Shown here: positions 1-8,052 of the stretch, in pieces | Layout of the letters: the number at the start of each line of letters is the position of its first letter | How positions within the stretch are numbered: position 1 is the stretch's first letter | Assembly (NCBI GenBank): GCA_014729735.1 | Contig: WJJN01000600.1 | Location: 1-14,503 of the forward strand | Length of the DNA: 14,503 nt | Direction of reading: 5' to 3' | From: Candidatus Zhuqueibacterota bacterium | GTDB taxonomy: Bacteria > Zhuqueibacterota > Zhuqueibacteria > Thermofontimicrobiales > Thiofontviventaceae | Position numbers and translations under genes: made by a program | Notes under the pieces: generated by a model | Databases searched by the model: none | What the model was told of the DNA's origin: nothing | Seen by the model: only the letters and a program-made list of their open reading frames with translations

Positions 1-240
1 GAAGCATTAAAATATCAACACAAGAAATTAGACCATGCCGGATTAATTACAAACATCCCTTCCAGATTTTTGGGACTAAGCAAACCGTTATTACGCTTTG
101 AAAAAAACCGGCTGTGGTGCAGCAAGCTCATCTATAAGGTTTATGCGTCCCAAAATATTGAATTAGTCACATCTGCGAATATAGATAATATCACATCCGA
201 AGATTTGAGTCGTAGCGGTATTTTACAAAAAGTCTATTAA
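1..240 (+). CDS. YiiX/YebB-like permuted papain-fold hydrolase, C-terminal end (partial)
   Basis: Only the last 79 codons are in the window; the reading frame is open from base 1 to the TAA at 238-240. The segment WCSKLIYKVY matches the catalytic-cysteine helix of the permuted NlpC/P60 (papain-like) family typified by YiiX and YebB, where a motif like YCSELVWKAY carries the nucleophile. The end, ITSEDLSRSGILQKVY, resembles the usual 'TPDDLxxSPxLEKV' tail. Family members are thought to hydrolyse amide or ester bonds in the envelope, but substrates are mostly unknown. The histidine half of the active site would lie upstream of the window. The assignment rests on motif resemblance only. The next gene starts 49 bases downstream on the same strand. 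Confidence 0.6.
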   Translation, partial: EALKYQHKKLDHAGLITNIPSRFLGLSKPLLRFEKNRLWCSKLIYKVYASQNIELVTSANIDNITSEDLSRSGILQKVY

Positions 241-289
241 AAGAAAATTAACAATTTGATACCTTTCATTCAAAATAAGGAGATTTGAA

Positions 290-1241
290 TTGGGTCAAAT
301 CAATTATCGTCGAATTTTTCTTTTTCTCGGACTTACTTTTTTGCTTTCATGGGGCTTTGACTGGCTACTTGTTATTATCAGCAGTGAGAATATTTACCAC
401 AATCTCGAGATGAATCCATGGGGCATGCTTGTCCCGGCTTTTGTCGCATTGAGCTTACAGATTTTTCTATTTAAAGACAGCCCCATTTACTTCCGCACTT
501 ATAAGGGAAAGCCGAGCTGGATTTTATACGCATTCCTGATCATAACAATCCTCTGTGGCTTGCCCATACTGACAGCCGTTTTATCACCCGGTTCAGGGCA
601 AATTATTCAAGGCGTTGGTGCTCTTTTATTTACACTCTGGACGCTTTTAATATTTTTCATCGCAAGCCAATCCGGTTCACATGCCTTTAAGAGGGCGGGT
701 TTAAACCTGGGAAATATTGGTACCGGGCAACGCATTATATTGGGGATTGTGATCTTTTTTATAATTCAAGCCATACTGAATCTTTTATTGAATATGGGTA
801 ACTTTAAAGGAACCAGCGAACAAATTTATAGTGTTCCCGTTCCATCTTTTCTTTATTACCCGGCGCTTATTGTTTTTTTTATCGCTGTTGCTATAATCGG
901 ATTGCCATTAAGCGGTTTGGCATTTTCCTGTTATTTTACGCGAGATGCATACATATCCGACAAATATACTTGGATTATCTCTGGGAATTGTATTTTTCAT
1001 TTTATGGGGAATCGTTCAAAGCTATGCGGTTTTGAAGACAGGAAGTATCTGGCTGGCAGCGTTTATGCATGGAGTCGTTAACAGCGTCTACAGTTTTATA
1101 TTGACTTATGTGGTAAAGCCCGAGGATATGGTTTTTTCATTTGGATTGGGAATTTATGGTTTAATTTCTCTTGCAGTTATCGTTGGTTTTATATTTCGTG
1201 ATCCTGTTTGGAGGAGTGAGTTGAAAAAAGAATCAATATAG
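290..1241 (+). pseudogene. CPBP-family intramembrane protease, frameshifted and lacking the EExxxR motif
   Basis: A TTG start at 290 follows AAGGAGA at 277-283. The first frame encodes a very hydrophobic protein with several membrane helices up to about base 910, then runs on as non-family residues to a stop at 1081. The family resumes in another frame: bases 912-1241 encode AVWHFPVIL, then MHTYPTNILG, TGSIWLAAFMHGVVNS and a last helix. WHFP and HGVVN are CPBP (Abi/CAAX-protease-like) motifs 2 and 3. Removing one A at 910/911 joins the frames as IIGLPL-AVWHFP. Even so joined, motif 1 (EExxWRG), which supplies the catalytic glutamates and normally sits some 35-40 residues before WH, is missing, so a deletion seems likely as well. 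The joined product would be about 316 residues. A sequencing error could explain the frameshift but not easily the missing motif. It may alternatively persist as two separate small membrane proteins. Confidence 0.7.
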
Positions 1242-1252
1242 AAAGGCTTAAA

Positions 1253-1852
1253 ATGAAATGTTTCAATTGCGGAATGTTTTTGCTTCTTATAATTATGATT
1301 TACGGTTGTGACAGTCAAAAAGATAGCAGAAAAAACGGAATACAACAAATTGGCTTCAAAGTCGATCCAGCACTTTTAGAAGCGCCCTATCAGGACAGCA
1401 CACTCGGTATTGTCTTTTCTCCGCCAAAAGGGTGCTCCCGCATGCCCAAAGACATAGTGATCGAAGTGAAAGACCAGTTCAAAACGCTGAATACGATATC
1501 TGCGCCATTTGCAATCGAACCACATCAAATATTTTTAAATGAAGAAAATCACTTTGCCTGCATTTTATCCAAACTACCGGTGCTGGCAAATTCAGATAGC
1601 TCTGTTTACATTTATCAACAAGCGATTCGTGATTCTACCGATGAGAAACAGGTTAAACAAACCAGCTTTTTGCACAATGGATTGCTGATTCATCAAAGTC
1701 TGATTATCAATCCGATAATGATTCAGTTTAAATTAATAATTCCCCAATCGGAGAGCAATTCTTTTCAAATAGATTATGTTATACCGAAATCAATTTATGC
1801 AGATTATATAGAGGTCATTGAGTCATCCATCGGTTCTATTAAAAAGCAGTAG
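1253..1852 (+). CDS. Putative lipoprotein of unknown function
   Basis: A 199-residue protein begins 11 bases after the CPBP stop, with a modest AAAGG ribosome site at 1242-1246. The N-terminus has a short hydrophobic core and a lipobox-like IYGC, predicting lipidation at Cys19 and export to the periplasmic face of a membrane. The mature part has no membrane helix. It starts with a Ser/Lys-rich linker, then a probable beta-rich domain containing the phrase SPPKGCSRMP. I do not recognise the family. The alternation of short hydrophobic strands loosely recalls PsbP-like lipoproteins, but this is not enough to name it. It could share a transcript with the flanking plus-strand genes, since the gap to the next start is only 24 bases. 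Confidence 0.75.
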   Translation: MKCFNCGMFLLLIIMIYGCDSQKDSRKNGIQQIGFKVDPALLEAPYQDSTLGIVFSPPKGCSRMPKDIVIEVKDQFKTLNTISAPFAIEPHQIFLNEENHFACILSKLPVLANSDSSVYIYQQAIRDSTDEKQVKQTSFLHNGLLIHQSLIINPIMIQFKLIIPQSESNSFQIDYVIPKSIYADYIEVIESSIGSIKKQ

Positions 1853-1876
1853 ATTTCGAGAAAGGAGGTGATTTAG

Positions 1877-2170
1877 TTGAAGAAAACGATTTCGGTTGGA
1901 TTGATCGTTATTATTTTATCAATGATGCTTGGCTGCGCTGCACATGTACATAAGGTCGGTCAAGGCGCTGAATACTCGGACGTAGTCGAAAACCGGCAAT
2001 GGTACATTCTGTGGGGCTTGGTACCACTCAATGAAGTGGATACTCAGGCAATGGCAGAAGGAGCAACTGATTATGAAATAAAAACCGAACAGTCTGCTCT
2101 TGATATCATTATGAATATTTTCACAGGTATGATTACCGTTTACTCGAGAACAGTAACCGTAAGCAAATAA
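1877..2170 (+). CDS. Small Bor-like lipoprotein
   Basis: A 97-residue protein starts at TTG 1877, chosen because a perfect AAAGGAGGTG ribosome site lies just upstream at 1861-1870. It has a Lys-Lys N-terminus, a hydrophobic segment and an MLGC lipobox, so lipidation is predicted at Cys20. The mature part begins with a His-containing stretch (AAHVHKVGQG) followed by WYILWGLVPLNEVDT, and ends in a hydrophobic segment and SRTVTVSK. This order resembles the Bor/Iss family (lambda Bor: outer-membrane lipoprotein linked to serum resistance), where a histidine-containing N-terminus is followed by a W-x-WGLxP segment and a paired-strand tail. Homologues in non-pathogens are common and of unknown role. 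It is the last gene of the plus-strand group and converges on the nucleotidyltransferase gene, whose stop lies 33 bases away. Confidence 0.6.
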   Translation: MKKTISVGLIVIILSMMLGCAAHVHKVGQGAEYSDVVENRQWYILWGLVPLNEVDTQAMAEGATDYEIKTEQSALDIIMNIFTGMITVYSRTVTVSK

Positions 2171-2203
2171 AGTTTGTGCTCAATGACCTCTATTATACAT
2201 GGT

Positions 2204-2938
2204 TTAAAGATGGGACAAAATATGCTGTTTCATATCCTGAGAGAAGTACCTTACTCTATAAAATCGGTTTAAGAAACGATTGCTTTTATTTAATTCGTCT
2301 TCAGCACAATATTTCATCAGAGAGCGAATTGCAAGACGGATCATTGTGACAACTTGATAGTTATCGACAAGAAAACGGCTCATAAAAATTCTGTCAAAAT
2401 CCGGTCCCCAGTAAAACGTTTTATCAAAAAAGTGAATTAATTCTCTGGTCAGCAAAAGTGCATCCCCGTTGACCGCATATATACCGCAAAATGCATGAAT
2501 GTTCCCTGCCGGATCAAATGAAAACCATCTGTTTTTAATTTTAGAGAGTTGATATTTTTTAGATATTTTTATAGTACGCACTTTGTGAAACAACATCTTT
2601 TGCAACGACTGAATGCTGTAGATATACGCACTTAATTTAATGCCTTGTTTGATTCCATTTACAGAAAAAGCATCGATATGCCCTTTCGTAAAATCCGTAA
2701 TAACTTTTTCGGTTCGGGAATAGCAAAAAAAATATTTCTGAAATTCAGGATTCAAGAGGAAATCGTTGAGGTCATCTGCAGGAATAACTATAATTAGATC
2801 TATGTCTGAATCGGAACTAACCATTCCATAAGCCATAGAGCCGCTGACGGCAAGACTTATTTCCCCAAATGTTTGCAGATCGTTAGAGAGCGAGTTTAGT
2901 ACACATATTCTGTTGCGATAATCTTTATTCTCGACCAT
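2204..2938 (-). CDS. Pol-beta-superfamily nucleotidyltransferase
   Basis: A 244-residue protein with an N-terminal nucleotidyltransferase fold. The signature GSMAYG (residues 33-38) is followed by SDIDL (44-48), giving the metal-binding pair Asp45 and Asp47. A third acidic residue is likely Asp89 in GHIDAF. All three catalytic positions therefore look present and the enzyme is probably active, transferring a nucleotide to a protein, RNA or small molecule; the acceptor cannot be told. The C-terminal 150 residues are mostly helical and rich in Phe, Tyr and Arg and match nothing I recognise. At 244 residues it is larger than minimal MNT antitoxins, and no HEPN partner is adjacent. Its ATG at 2936-2938 lies inside the end of the sigma-54 activator gene (14-base overlap), which suggests translational coupling and a shared role. 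Confidence 0.75.
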   Translation of the reverse strand: MVENKDYRNRICVLNSLSNDLQTFGEISLAVSGSMAYGMVSSDSDIDLIIVIPADDLNDFLLNPEFQKYFFCYSRTEKVITDFTKGHIDAFSVNGIKQGIKLSAYIYSIQSLQKMLFHKVRTIKISKKYQLSKIKNRWFSFDPAGNIHAFCGIYAVNGDALLLTRELIHFFDKTFYWGPDFDRIFMSRFLVDNYQVVTMIRLAIRSLMKYCAEDELNKSNRFLNRFYRVRYFSQDMKQHILSHL

Positions 2939-5558
2939 TTTGGGGCTTTTTATCAGAGATGTTTACCCTGTTTATGATAATACGTCTCTCTTTTTTGCGA
3001 ATGATATGTTTCATCTTATCATATGGAATATTCGTGATTTGGGAAATTTGTTTTAAGCTGGACCACTTATTATGTTCACAAAATATTTGCAGCATTTTCT
3101 CCGCAAACTCACGTAGCAGTTCATGGAAATTAATTCCTTCCTGTGGAATCTCCCGGATACCAAGCGAAGCAAAACCGTCGAGCTCTATACACTGTGCATA
3201 TTCAGGTTGTTTAAAATCACCGCTCATTTTTTTAGATCGCAGTGGAAGCAGGTGAATCGCCTTATGCACGTCATCGCCGTCGATGTGATTGTCCTCGTCG
3301 ATCACCCGGATGCAGCGGGCAATTATACTCTCTAACTCGCGCACATTGCCTTTCCATGCATATTTTTTTAGTTGAAGGATTGCATCTTCACTAAAAGTCG
3401 GCTTCTCGCCATCTCCCAGTTTTTTTGCCAAAATATAGTCAATCAATGCATCAATATCCTCGGGACGTTCTCGAAGCGAGGGAATTTGAATCGGGATTAC
3501 GTTAAGCCGGTAAAATAAATCTTCCCGAAAATTTCCTTTTTCGATTTCTTCTTCCAGATTTTTATTGGTAGCGGCAATTACTCGTACATCCACAAGCTGC
3601 ACATCAAGGCTGCCGACTTTACGAATTTCGCGTTCCTGCAAAAATCGATGCAATTTTACCTGGGCGTTGAGCGGCATATCAGCGATTTCATCAAGAAAGA
3701 TGGTTCCGCCATCCACAACTTCAATAAGCCCCTTCTTGTCTGATGTAGCATGGGTGAAGGCGCCCTTTACGTGCCCGAACAACTCGCTTTCGATCAGATC
3801 TTTCGGAATTGCGCCGCAATTAACCGCCAAAAAGCTTTCCTCGGGCGTTCTATTATGGCATTTTCTTTCGCTATTCAAATGAATCGCCAATGCAAAGACT
3901 TCTTTTCCAACGCCTGTTTCGCCCAGCAGCAACACCGGCTCATTTGTCTTCGCAGCGCGCAAACCATATTCCAGTTGCGTTAATAATTTCTCGCTGCGCC
4001 CAACAATATTTTGAATATTATATTCCTTTGCAAGTCTCGCCTTTAAATCCGGTTCTTTTTCGCCGCTGAGTTCTTTATGATAAAGCTCCAAAGTAGACCG
4101 AATAATCCTGTTGAACTCCTGTAACTTGTTGTTATACTGCTTCAACAAGAAATGGTAGATCTGGACGACTTCCCTGGTAATCTTTTCCTTCTTCTTGGAC
4201 GGTTCGTTTTCAATTAACGACTTTCTTACCTTCGTGATTAGGTCCTGGGCAATTAAATAGCTTTCATACGCCTTTTTATAATTTCCGGCTTTGTGGTAAA
4301 GTGCGCCTAATTTATTATAACATTCCATCTCCAAATCCGGATAACGTGAATACTCATTGCCTGAGCGATTATCATGACAAATTTCCAACACTTTATTTAA
4401 TATAACTAATTCTTCTTTGAATTTTTCCTGTACAAAATATATCTCCGCCAGATTGAGTAGATTTTTAGCCGCATACGGACGATCATTGAATTCCCGATTT
4501 ATGAATAACGCCTTTGCCATCAAGTCGAACGCTTTATCGATATTTTTTTCCTTTAAATACATAAGCGCCAGTTGTCCGTACCGTATACCCAGACCGCGGC
4601 GCTGCTCGACATTTTGCTCCAATATTTCAATGCCCCCAAGTAGCATTTTTTTTGCGTCGTCGAATTTTCGATTACTGAAGTATAACATTGCCAGGTGACA
4701 GAGATTGCGGCTTATTCCGGCGTCATTATCCATTTTGCGATTTATGGCTAAAGCATCATTAAAATATTTTTTGGCAAGCTCGAAATCTTCTATGTAATGA
4801 CTATAGAAATTGCCGATATCATCCAGACAGGCAGCTTCAAATTTTTTATCACCGATTTTCCGGTATATTTGAAGCGCTTTGTTATAACACGCTAATCCTT
4901 CCTCCGGATGCTGATTATAGTTGCAGTACATCTTTCCAAGCATATAGATTTGATATGCTACTAGATTTTCATCCTCTATTTCCTCGGCTTTTTGTTTTGC
5001 CAATTCATAATATTTGGTTGCCAAATCATAAGAACACATATATCGGTGAGCTTTTGCCTGCCAGCTATATAATAAAACTTCCTCCTCCCGCGAACAATTT
5101 GTTTTCAGGATTGGCAACAGCGTGTCGATAACTTTCAGAACAGCTTCCGGGAATATGATACCAAGGCTTCTCTTGATGAGCATAAATCCACATGTGCGAA
5201 TCAACTCTGTATTCTCATTATAGCGTTTAGCTGCTTCGAAATTCAATTCAGCGAGGATATAACAACGTGCTCGCTCGATCTTCCCCTGAGAGACGATATA
5301 TTGATTTACTTCACGAATATTTTTTTCTGAAATAGATCTTCCTGTTTCATGTGTAAGTTTACTGGCGTATTCATCTACCCAATTCTGCGCCAATCTGTTT
5401 TGCCCTACCCAAAAATAAGAATTATCGTTCCAGTAACTTGTCGAGATAAAGTGAGGAAATGTCCTTAAATCATATTCTTCTTCCGACATTCGACTTGCGT
5501 TGAATATATGCTCGGCAAGCCCAAAAACCGGATTATCAGGGTTCACACTTTGTCCCAT
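2925..5558 (-). CDS. TPR-repeat sigma-54-dependent transcriptional activator (AAA+)
   Basis: An 877-residue protein, ATG at 5556-5558 with GGAGGG at 5562-5567. Residues about 160-440 are tandem tetratricopeptide repeats, replacing the usual receiver or GAF sensor; an alpha-helical region at 455-510 links to the AAA+ domain (about 515-750). Visible there are Walker A GETGVGKE (546-553), the sigma-54 contact loop as GAFTHA (599-604), Walker B TIFLDE (619-624), sensor I AATN (662-665), the arginine-finger segment FREDLFYR and sensor II GNVREL (737-742). A divergent Fis-like helix-turn-helix follows (about 812-860, SLKQISQITNIPYDKMKHII). The protein should remodel sigma-54 RNA polymerase with ATP after binding upstream DNA, the TPR part probably sensing a protein partner. 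The consensus -24/-12 promoter of the neighbouring Rel-like gene is a likely target. The fifth loop residue is His instead of Gly, which is unusual. No clear promoter was found in the 214-base gap upstream. Confidence 0.9.
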   Translation of the reverse strand: MGQSVNPDNPVFGLAEHIFNASRMSEEEYDLRTFPHFISTSYWNDNSYFWVGQNRLAQNWVDEYASKLTHETGRSISEKNIREVNQYIVSQGKIERARCYILAELNFEAAKRYNENTELIRTCGFMLIKRSLGIIFPEAVLKVIDTLLPILKTNCSREEEVLLYSWQAKAHRYMCSYDLATKYYELAKQKAEEIEDENLVAYQIYMLGKMYCNYNQHPEEGLACYNKALQIYRKIGDKKFEAACLDDIGNFYSHYIEDFELAKKYFNDALAINRKMDNDAGISRNLCHLAMLYFSNRKFDDAKKMLLGGIEILEQNVEQRRGLGIRYGQLALMYLKEKNIDKAFDLMAKALFINREFNDRPYAAKNLLNLAEIYFVQEKFKEELVILNKVLEICHDNRSGNEYSRYPDLEMECYNKLGALYHKAGNYKKAYESYLIAQDLITKVRKSLIENEPSKKKEKITREVVQIYHFLLKQYNNKLQEFNRIIRSTLELYHKELSGEKEPDLKARLAKEYNIQNIVGRSEKLLTQLEYGLRAAKTNEPVLLLGETGVGKEVFALAIHLNSERKCHNRTPEESFLAVNCGAIPKDLIESELFGHVKGAFTHATSDKKGLIEVVDGGTIFLDEIADMPLNAQVKLHRFLQEREIRKVGSLDVQLVDVRVIAATNKNLEEEIEKGNFREDLFYRLNVIPIQIPSLRERPEDIDALIDYILAKKLGDGEKPTFSEDAILQLKKYAWKGNVRELESIIARCIRVIDEDNHIDGDDVHKAIHLLPLRSKKMSGDFKQPEYAQCIELDGFASLGIREIPQEGINFHELLREFAEKMLQIFCEHNKWSSLKQISQITNIPYDKMKHIIRKKERRIIINRVNISDKKPQNGRE

Positions 5559-5772
5559 TTTCCCTCCTGTCTTTTTGGAAAATACGGAGACTGCCTCTGA
5601 TGTTTACCTGGTAGATCTATTTTATGAATTGTGGAAATAAATGATGTGTTAATCTCGTTGAAAGGCTCTTGTATAAAGTAAGATTTTCTGGTTCAAAAAG
5701 CAATAAAAAAATTTATTAACTGTAACTTTTTACGCTCCATTCAAATTATCTGATATAATAAAAGTCACGTCA

Positions 5773-7791
5773 CTATTTTACCACTTTGAGCCAATATTCC
5801 TGAGGAGAAACAGACATAGATTTAACCATATCGCCATCGTTTAATTTTGTATCGATTTTCACTTCTATATTGTTGACTATTGCACCGGTACAGCGCTGTC
5901 CTGATTTCAAATCCGTATTAGAGGCAAAATCGAGAGCAGTGGTCTCTTTTGGAAAGTGCAATACATCAAGTTCCGGGGTTAAAACATTTATTCTATCAAC
6001 AGACATATTTAGCAGCTTTTTATAAAAGTAATTCCAGATAGAATTGCCATTTTTTTTCGACCTTTTATGCTTTTCATAAACCCAATGTGCGGCAATCCCG
6101 AATTCCGCTGTCTCCTCCATAGTTTTATCCATTATCTGTATTTCTATTGATGGATATGATCGATTTTTCGTTTTAAATACCAGATGCAACGCTTTATAAC
6201 CGTTGGATTTCGGTTTTGATATGAAATCTTTTTCTTTGATCAGATTTGGAAACGGTCGAATATTCGAACCGCTTACTTTTTTAATAATTTTTGTTATTAA
6301 ATTCGGTCCATATTTAGTCAATAATAAATCCCTCGCATTATAGCAGCACATAAAATCGAAAATATTAAATTTACTATCACTGTTGTGATAATTATTTTTT
6401 ATTATTCGAAGTTCGTTGAACTTTGAAGGATTCAAGATCAATCTCATTCCGATTAAATCCGGATGGTCATCCACCTTTATATTTCGTTCTTTTTCCTTTC
6501 GATAAATGCTGTAAATGTTCTTCGGTCTGCCCGTAATGGAACGAATCTCCACTAATTTAAGGCTCCTCAAACTTCTCTCTATAGTATCCAATATCTCCAT
6601 AAATGACTCAGGCAGAGTGGATTCATCCATAAACTTCTTTATACTTCGAACCTTCTTGAGAGTACGTTCTCTCCATAAGGTTCCTTTATCCTTCGTTGGC
6701 TTATCTTTTTCCCAATCATTATAAAACGCTTCCAAGTCTTCCAGAAGGTATTCAATATAACAATTTAAATGGCTGATGGTTGTCTTATCGTCTGCATTAA
6801 GATTCAGGTGTTTCAATTGAACCCTAATAGCATTTAATATTTTTTTTCCCTTAGTAGCTTCATTCAAATTGTTGCTTCTGAAAAAAGCATAAAGCTCTTT
6901 TTTCATTGTTTCAATGAATTCCTCACGCTGTTTCCGTGTCTTTTTCAATTGGTCGGCAATGCGGTTAAACTCTTCAGGATTTAAATGCTTAAATGCGCTG
7001 TCTTCAAGTCGCCACTTCGCCCAATAAAATCCGAGACGTTCCGCAATGCGAGAATGAACAATCAACGATTCCTCACAAATATTGCGTTTATCTCTATTTG
7101 TAAAATATGACTTTGGATAATAATCCAGAAATTTCAATAACACGTAACGTTCGACAAGCGCTAATTCCAATACGTCTTTTTTGCGGCACAATGCCGTAAA
7201 AGTCTCGCAATACTTTTCATTCCAATACTCTCTGTCCTTCGAGTTTTTTATCAGAATCCTATTCAACGTTGAACGAATTCGTTCATGTTTCTCGGAAAAA
7301 CCGCCGTTCTTGTATTTCTCTCCCTGATATTCGATAATGTGAATTTCCTTCAACGCTAAGGTGAGATCATTGTATTCCTTATATTTCTCTTTGTCAAAAT
7401 AATTTCGAAAATCGCTGATCGGTCGAACTCTTTCCAGATTGGAATAATCCATGAAAGCTAAATTTATCAGATTACGGAGAAATGCCGAATCCTGAAAAAT
7501 ACTGACACAAACACACGTTGTATATAAGGTTGAAATAAACTTTAGAGTTTTAACGAGTTTATTATCAAACGAATAATAATCGATAGTGTCGTAAGCTTCC
7601 TTGGTATCCTTGAAAAGCATCATTATTATTTCGATATCGTTCTCGGAAAAATTCTTTTTACGAAGTTCTTTGCCAAGCTTTTCGATAAACAAGTTAATCA
7701 GGTCGTTTTGCAGGTCAAGAGGGATTTCCTTAGACTCGATACAATAGTTCAGGTACTTTTTAACATCTTTGCAAAATGCTGTGTTTTCCAT
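5773..7791 (-). CDS. Divergent RelA/SpoT-type protein (synthetase and TGS domains)
   Basis: With the ATG at 7789-7791 the product has 672 residues. The synthetase core is well kept: TGRPKNIYSIYRK (420-432), DLIGMRLIL (445-453), KDFISKPKSNGYKALH (521-536), EIQIMDKTMEETAEFGIAAHW (from 550), so (p)ppGpp or a related product is expected. An upstream helical stretch (IAERLGFYWAKWRLEDSAFKHLNPEEFN, about 249-276) also matches Rel proteins. The HD hydrolase signatures (an HDVVEDT-like motif and the HxxxHD residues) are absent, so degradation is unlikely. A TGS domain (about 600-660) ends the protein; helical, zinc-finger and ACT regulatory domains are missing, whereas family members usually reach about 730-750 residues. 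The conserved IHS histidine of TGS is replaced by Asp. The gene is AT- and Lys/Asn-rich next to asnB or ddl. An in-frame TTG at 7881 would add 30 residues; neither start has a good ribosome site, so the start is uncertain. Confidence 0.85.
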   Translation of the reverse strand: MENTAFCKDVKKYLNYCIESKEIPLDLQNDLINLFIEKLGKELRKKNFSENDIEIIMMLFKDTKEAYDTIDYYSFDNKLVKTLKFISTLYTTCVCVSIFQDSAFLRNLINLAFMDYSNLERVRPISDFRNYFDKEKYKEYNDLTLALKEIHIIEYQGEKYKNGGFSEKHERIRSTLNRILIKNSKDREYWNEKYCETFTALCRKKDVLELALVERYVLLKFLDYYPKSYFTNRDKRNICEESLIVHSRIAERLGFYWAKWRLEDSAFKHLNPEEFNRIADQLKKTRKQREEFIETMKKELYAFFRSNNLNEATKGKKILNAIRVQLKHLNLNADDKTTISHLNCYIEYLLEDLEAFYNDWEKDKPTKDKGTLWRERTLKKVRSIKKFMDESTLPESFMEILDTIERSLRSLKLVEIRSITGRPKNIYSIYRKEKERNIKVDDHPDLIGMRLILNPSKFNELRIIKNNYHNSDSKFNIFDFMCCYNARDLLLTKYGPNLITKIIKKVSGSNIRPFPNLIKEKDFISKPKSNGYKALHLVFKTKNRSYPSIEIQIMDKTMEETAEFGIAAHWVYEKHKRSKKNGNSIWNYFYKKLLNMSVDRINVLTPELDVLHFPKETTALDFASNTDLKSGQRCTGAIVNNIEVKIDTKLNDGDMVKSMSVSPQEYWLKVVK

Positions 7792-7935
7792 GATGCTAAC
7801 TCGATCACTGTTGAATTTCGTGCAGTTCTTTTTGCAAATAAGGAAGTCAGAGAATTGTTTTAAGATAAAAATATTATTCAATTTATCAAGATTAAATTGA
7901 ATATTTACAAAAAGTTTTTATTTGGTACTCATAAC

Positions 7936-7951
7936 TGCAATCAGGGTGCCA
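7936..7951 (-). promoter_or_regulatory. Sigma-54 (RpoN) -24/-12 promoter for the Rel-like gene
   Basis: Read on the minus strand the site is TGGCACCCTGATTGCA. The family consensus is TGGCAC, five bases, TTGCA, and every fixed position is met, with the invariant GG and GC separated by exactly ten bases. A start of transcription would fall near 7925, giving a leader of about 44 bases to the TTG at 7881 or about 134 bases to the ATG at 7791. The site points directly into the Rel-like gene, and a sigma-54 activator is encoded just downstream. Confidence 0.8.
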
Positions 7952-8043
7952 TAATCGCCAGACGGTTTTTCCTGCACTTTTAGTCATTTTGATCGTAACA
8001 GATGAACGTTTTAAGTAATAAGGTGCACTGACAATACTATTTA

Positions 8044-8052
8044 GTGACTCAC
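8044..8052. promoter_or_regulatory. Palindrome GTGACTCAC, possible activator-binding site
   Basis: A perfect inverted repeat (GTGA-C-TCAC) lies about 107 bases upstream of the -12 element of the sigma-54 promoter, within the distance at which enhancer-binding proteins usually bind. A nine-base palindrome can occur by chance, and no second copy was found, so the role is only suggested by position. Confidence 0.25.

Noticed and set aside
1054..1069. TGGCAGCGTTTATGCA, a sigma-54-like -24/-12 site on the plus strand
   Set aside because: It lies inside the CPBP reading frame and encodes the conserved LAAFMHG segment; two mismatches to consensus; the next gene is about 170 bases away.
2204..2938. 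Minimal nucleotidyltransferase antitoxin of a HEPN-MNT pair
   Set aside because: The protein is too long and no HEPN gene with an RxxxxH motif is adjacent.
2959..3983. Several open frames on the plus strand within the activator gene
   Set aside because: They are antisense shadows of a gene with clear AAA+ motifs and show low-complexity, Ser/Phe-rich products.
5702..5717. AATAAA/TTTATT hairpin between the Rel-like and activator genes
   Set aside because: A six-pair A-T-only stem is too weak to call a terminator; co-transcription of the two genes remains possible.
7901..7996. 31-codon minus-strand open frame starting MTKSAGK
   Set aside because: No ribosome site, no recognisable family, and it spans the sigma-54 promoter.
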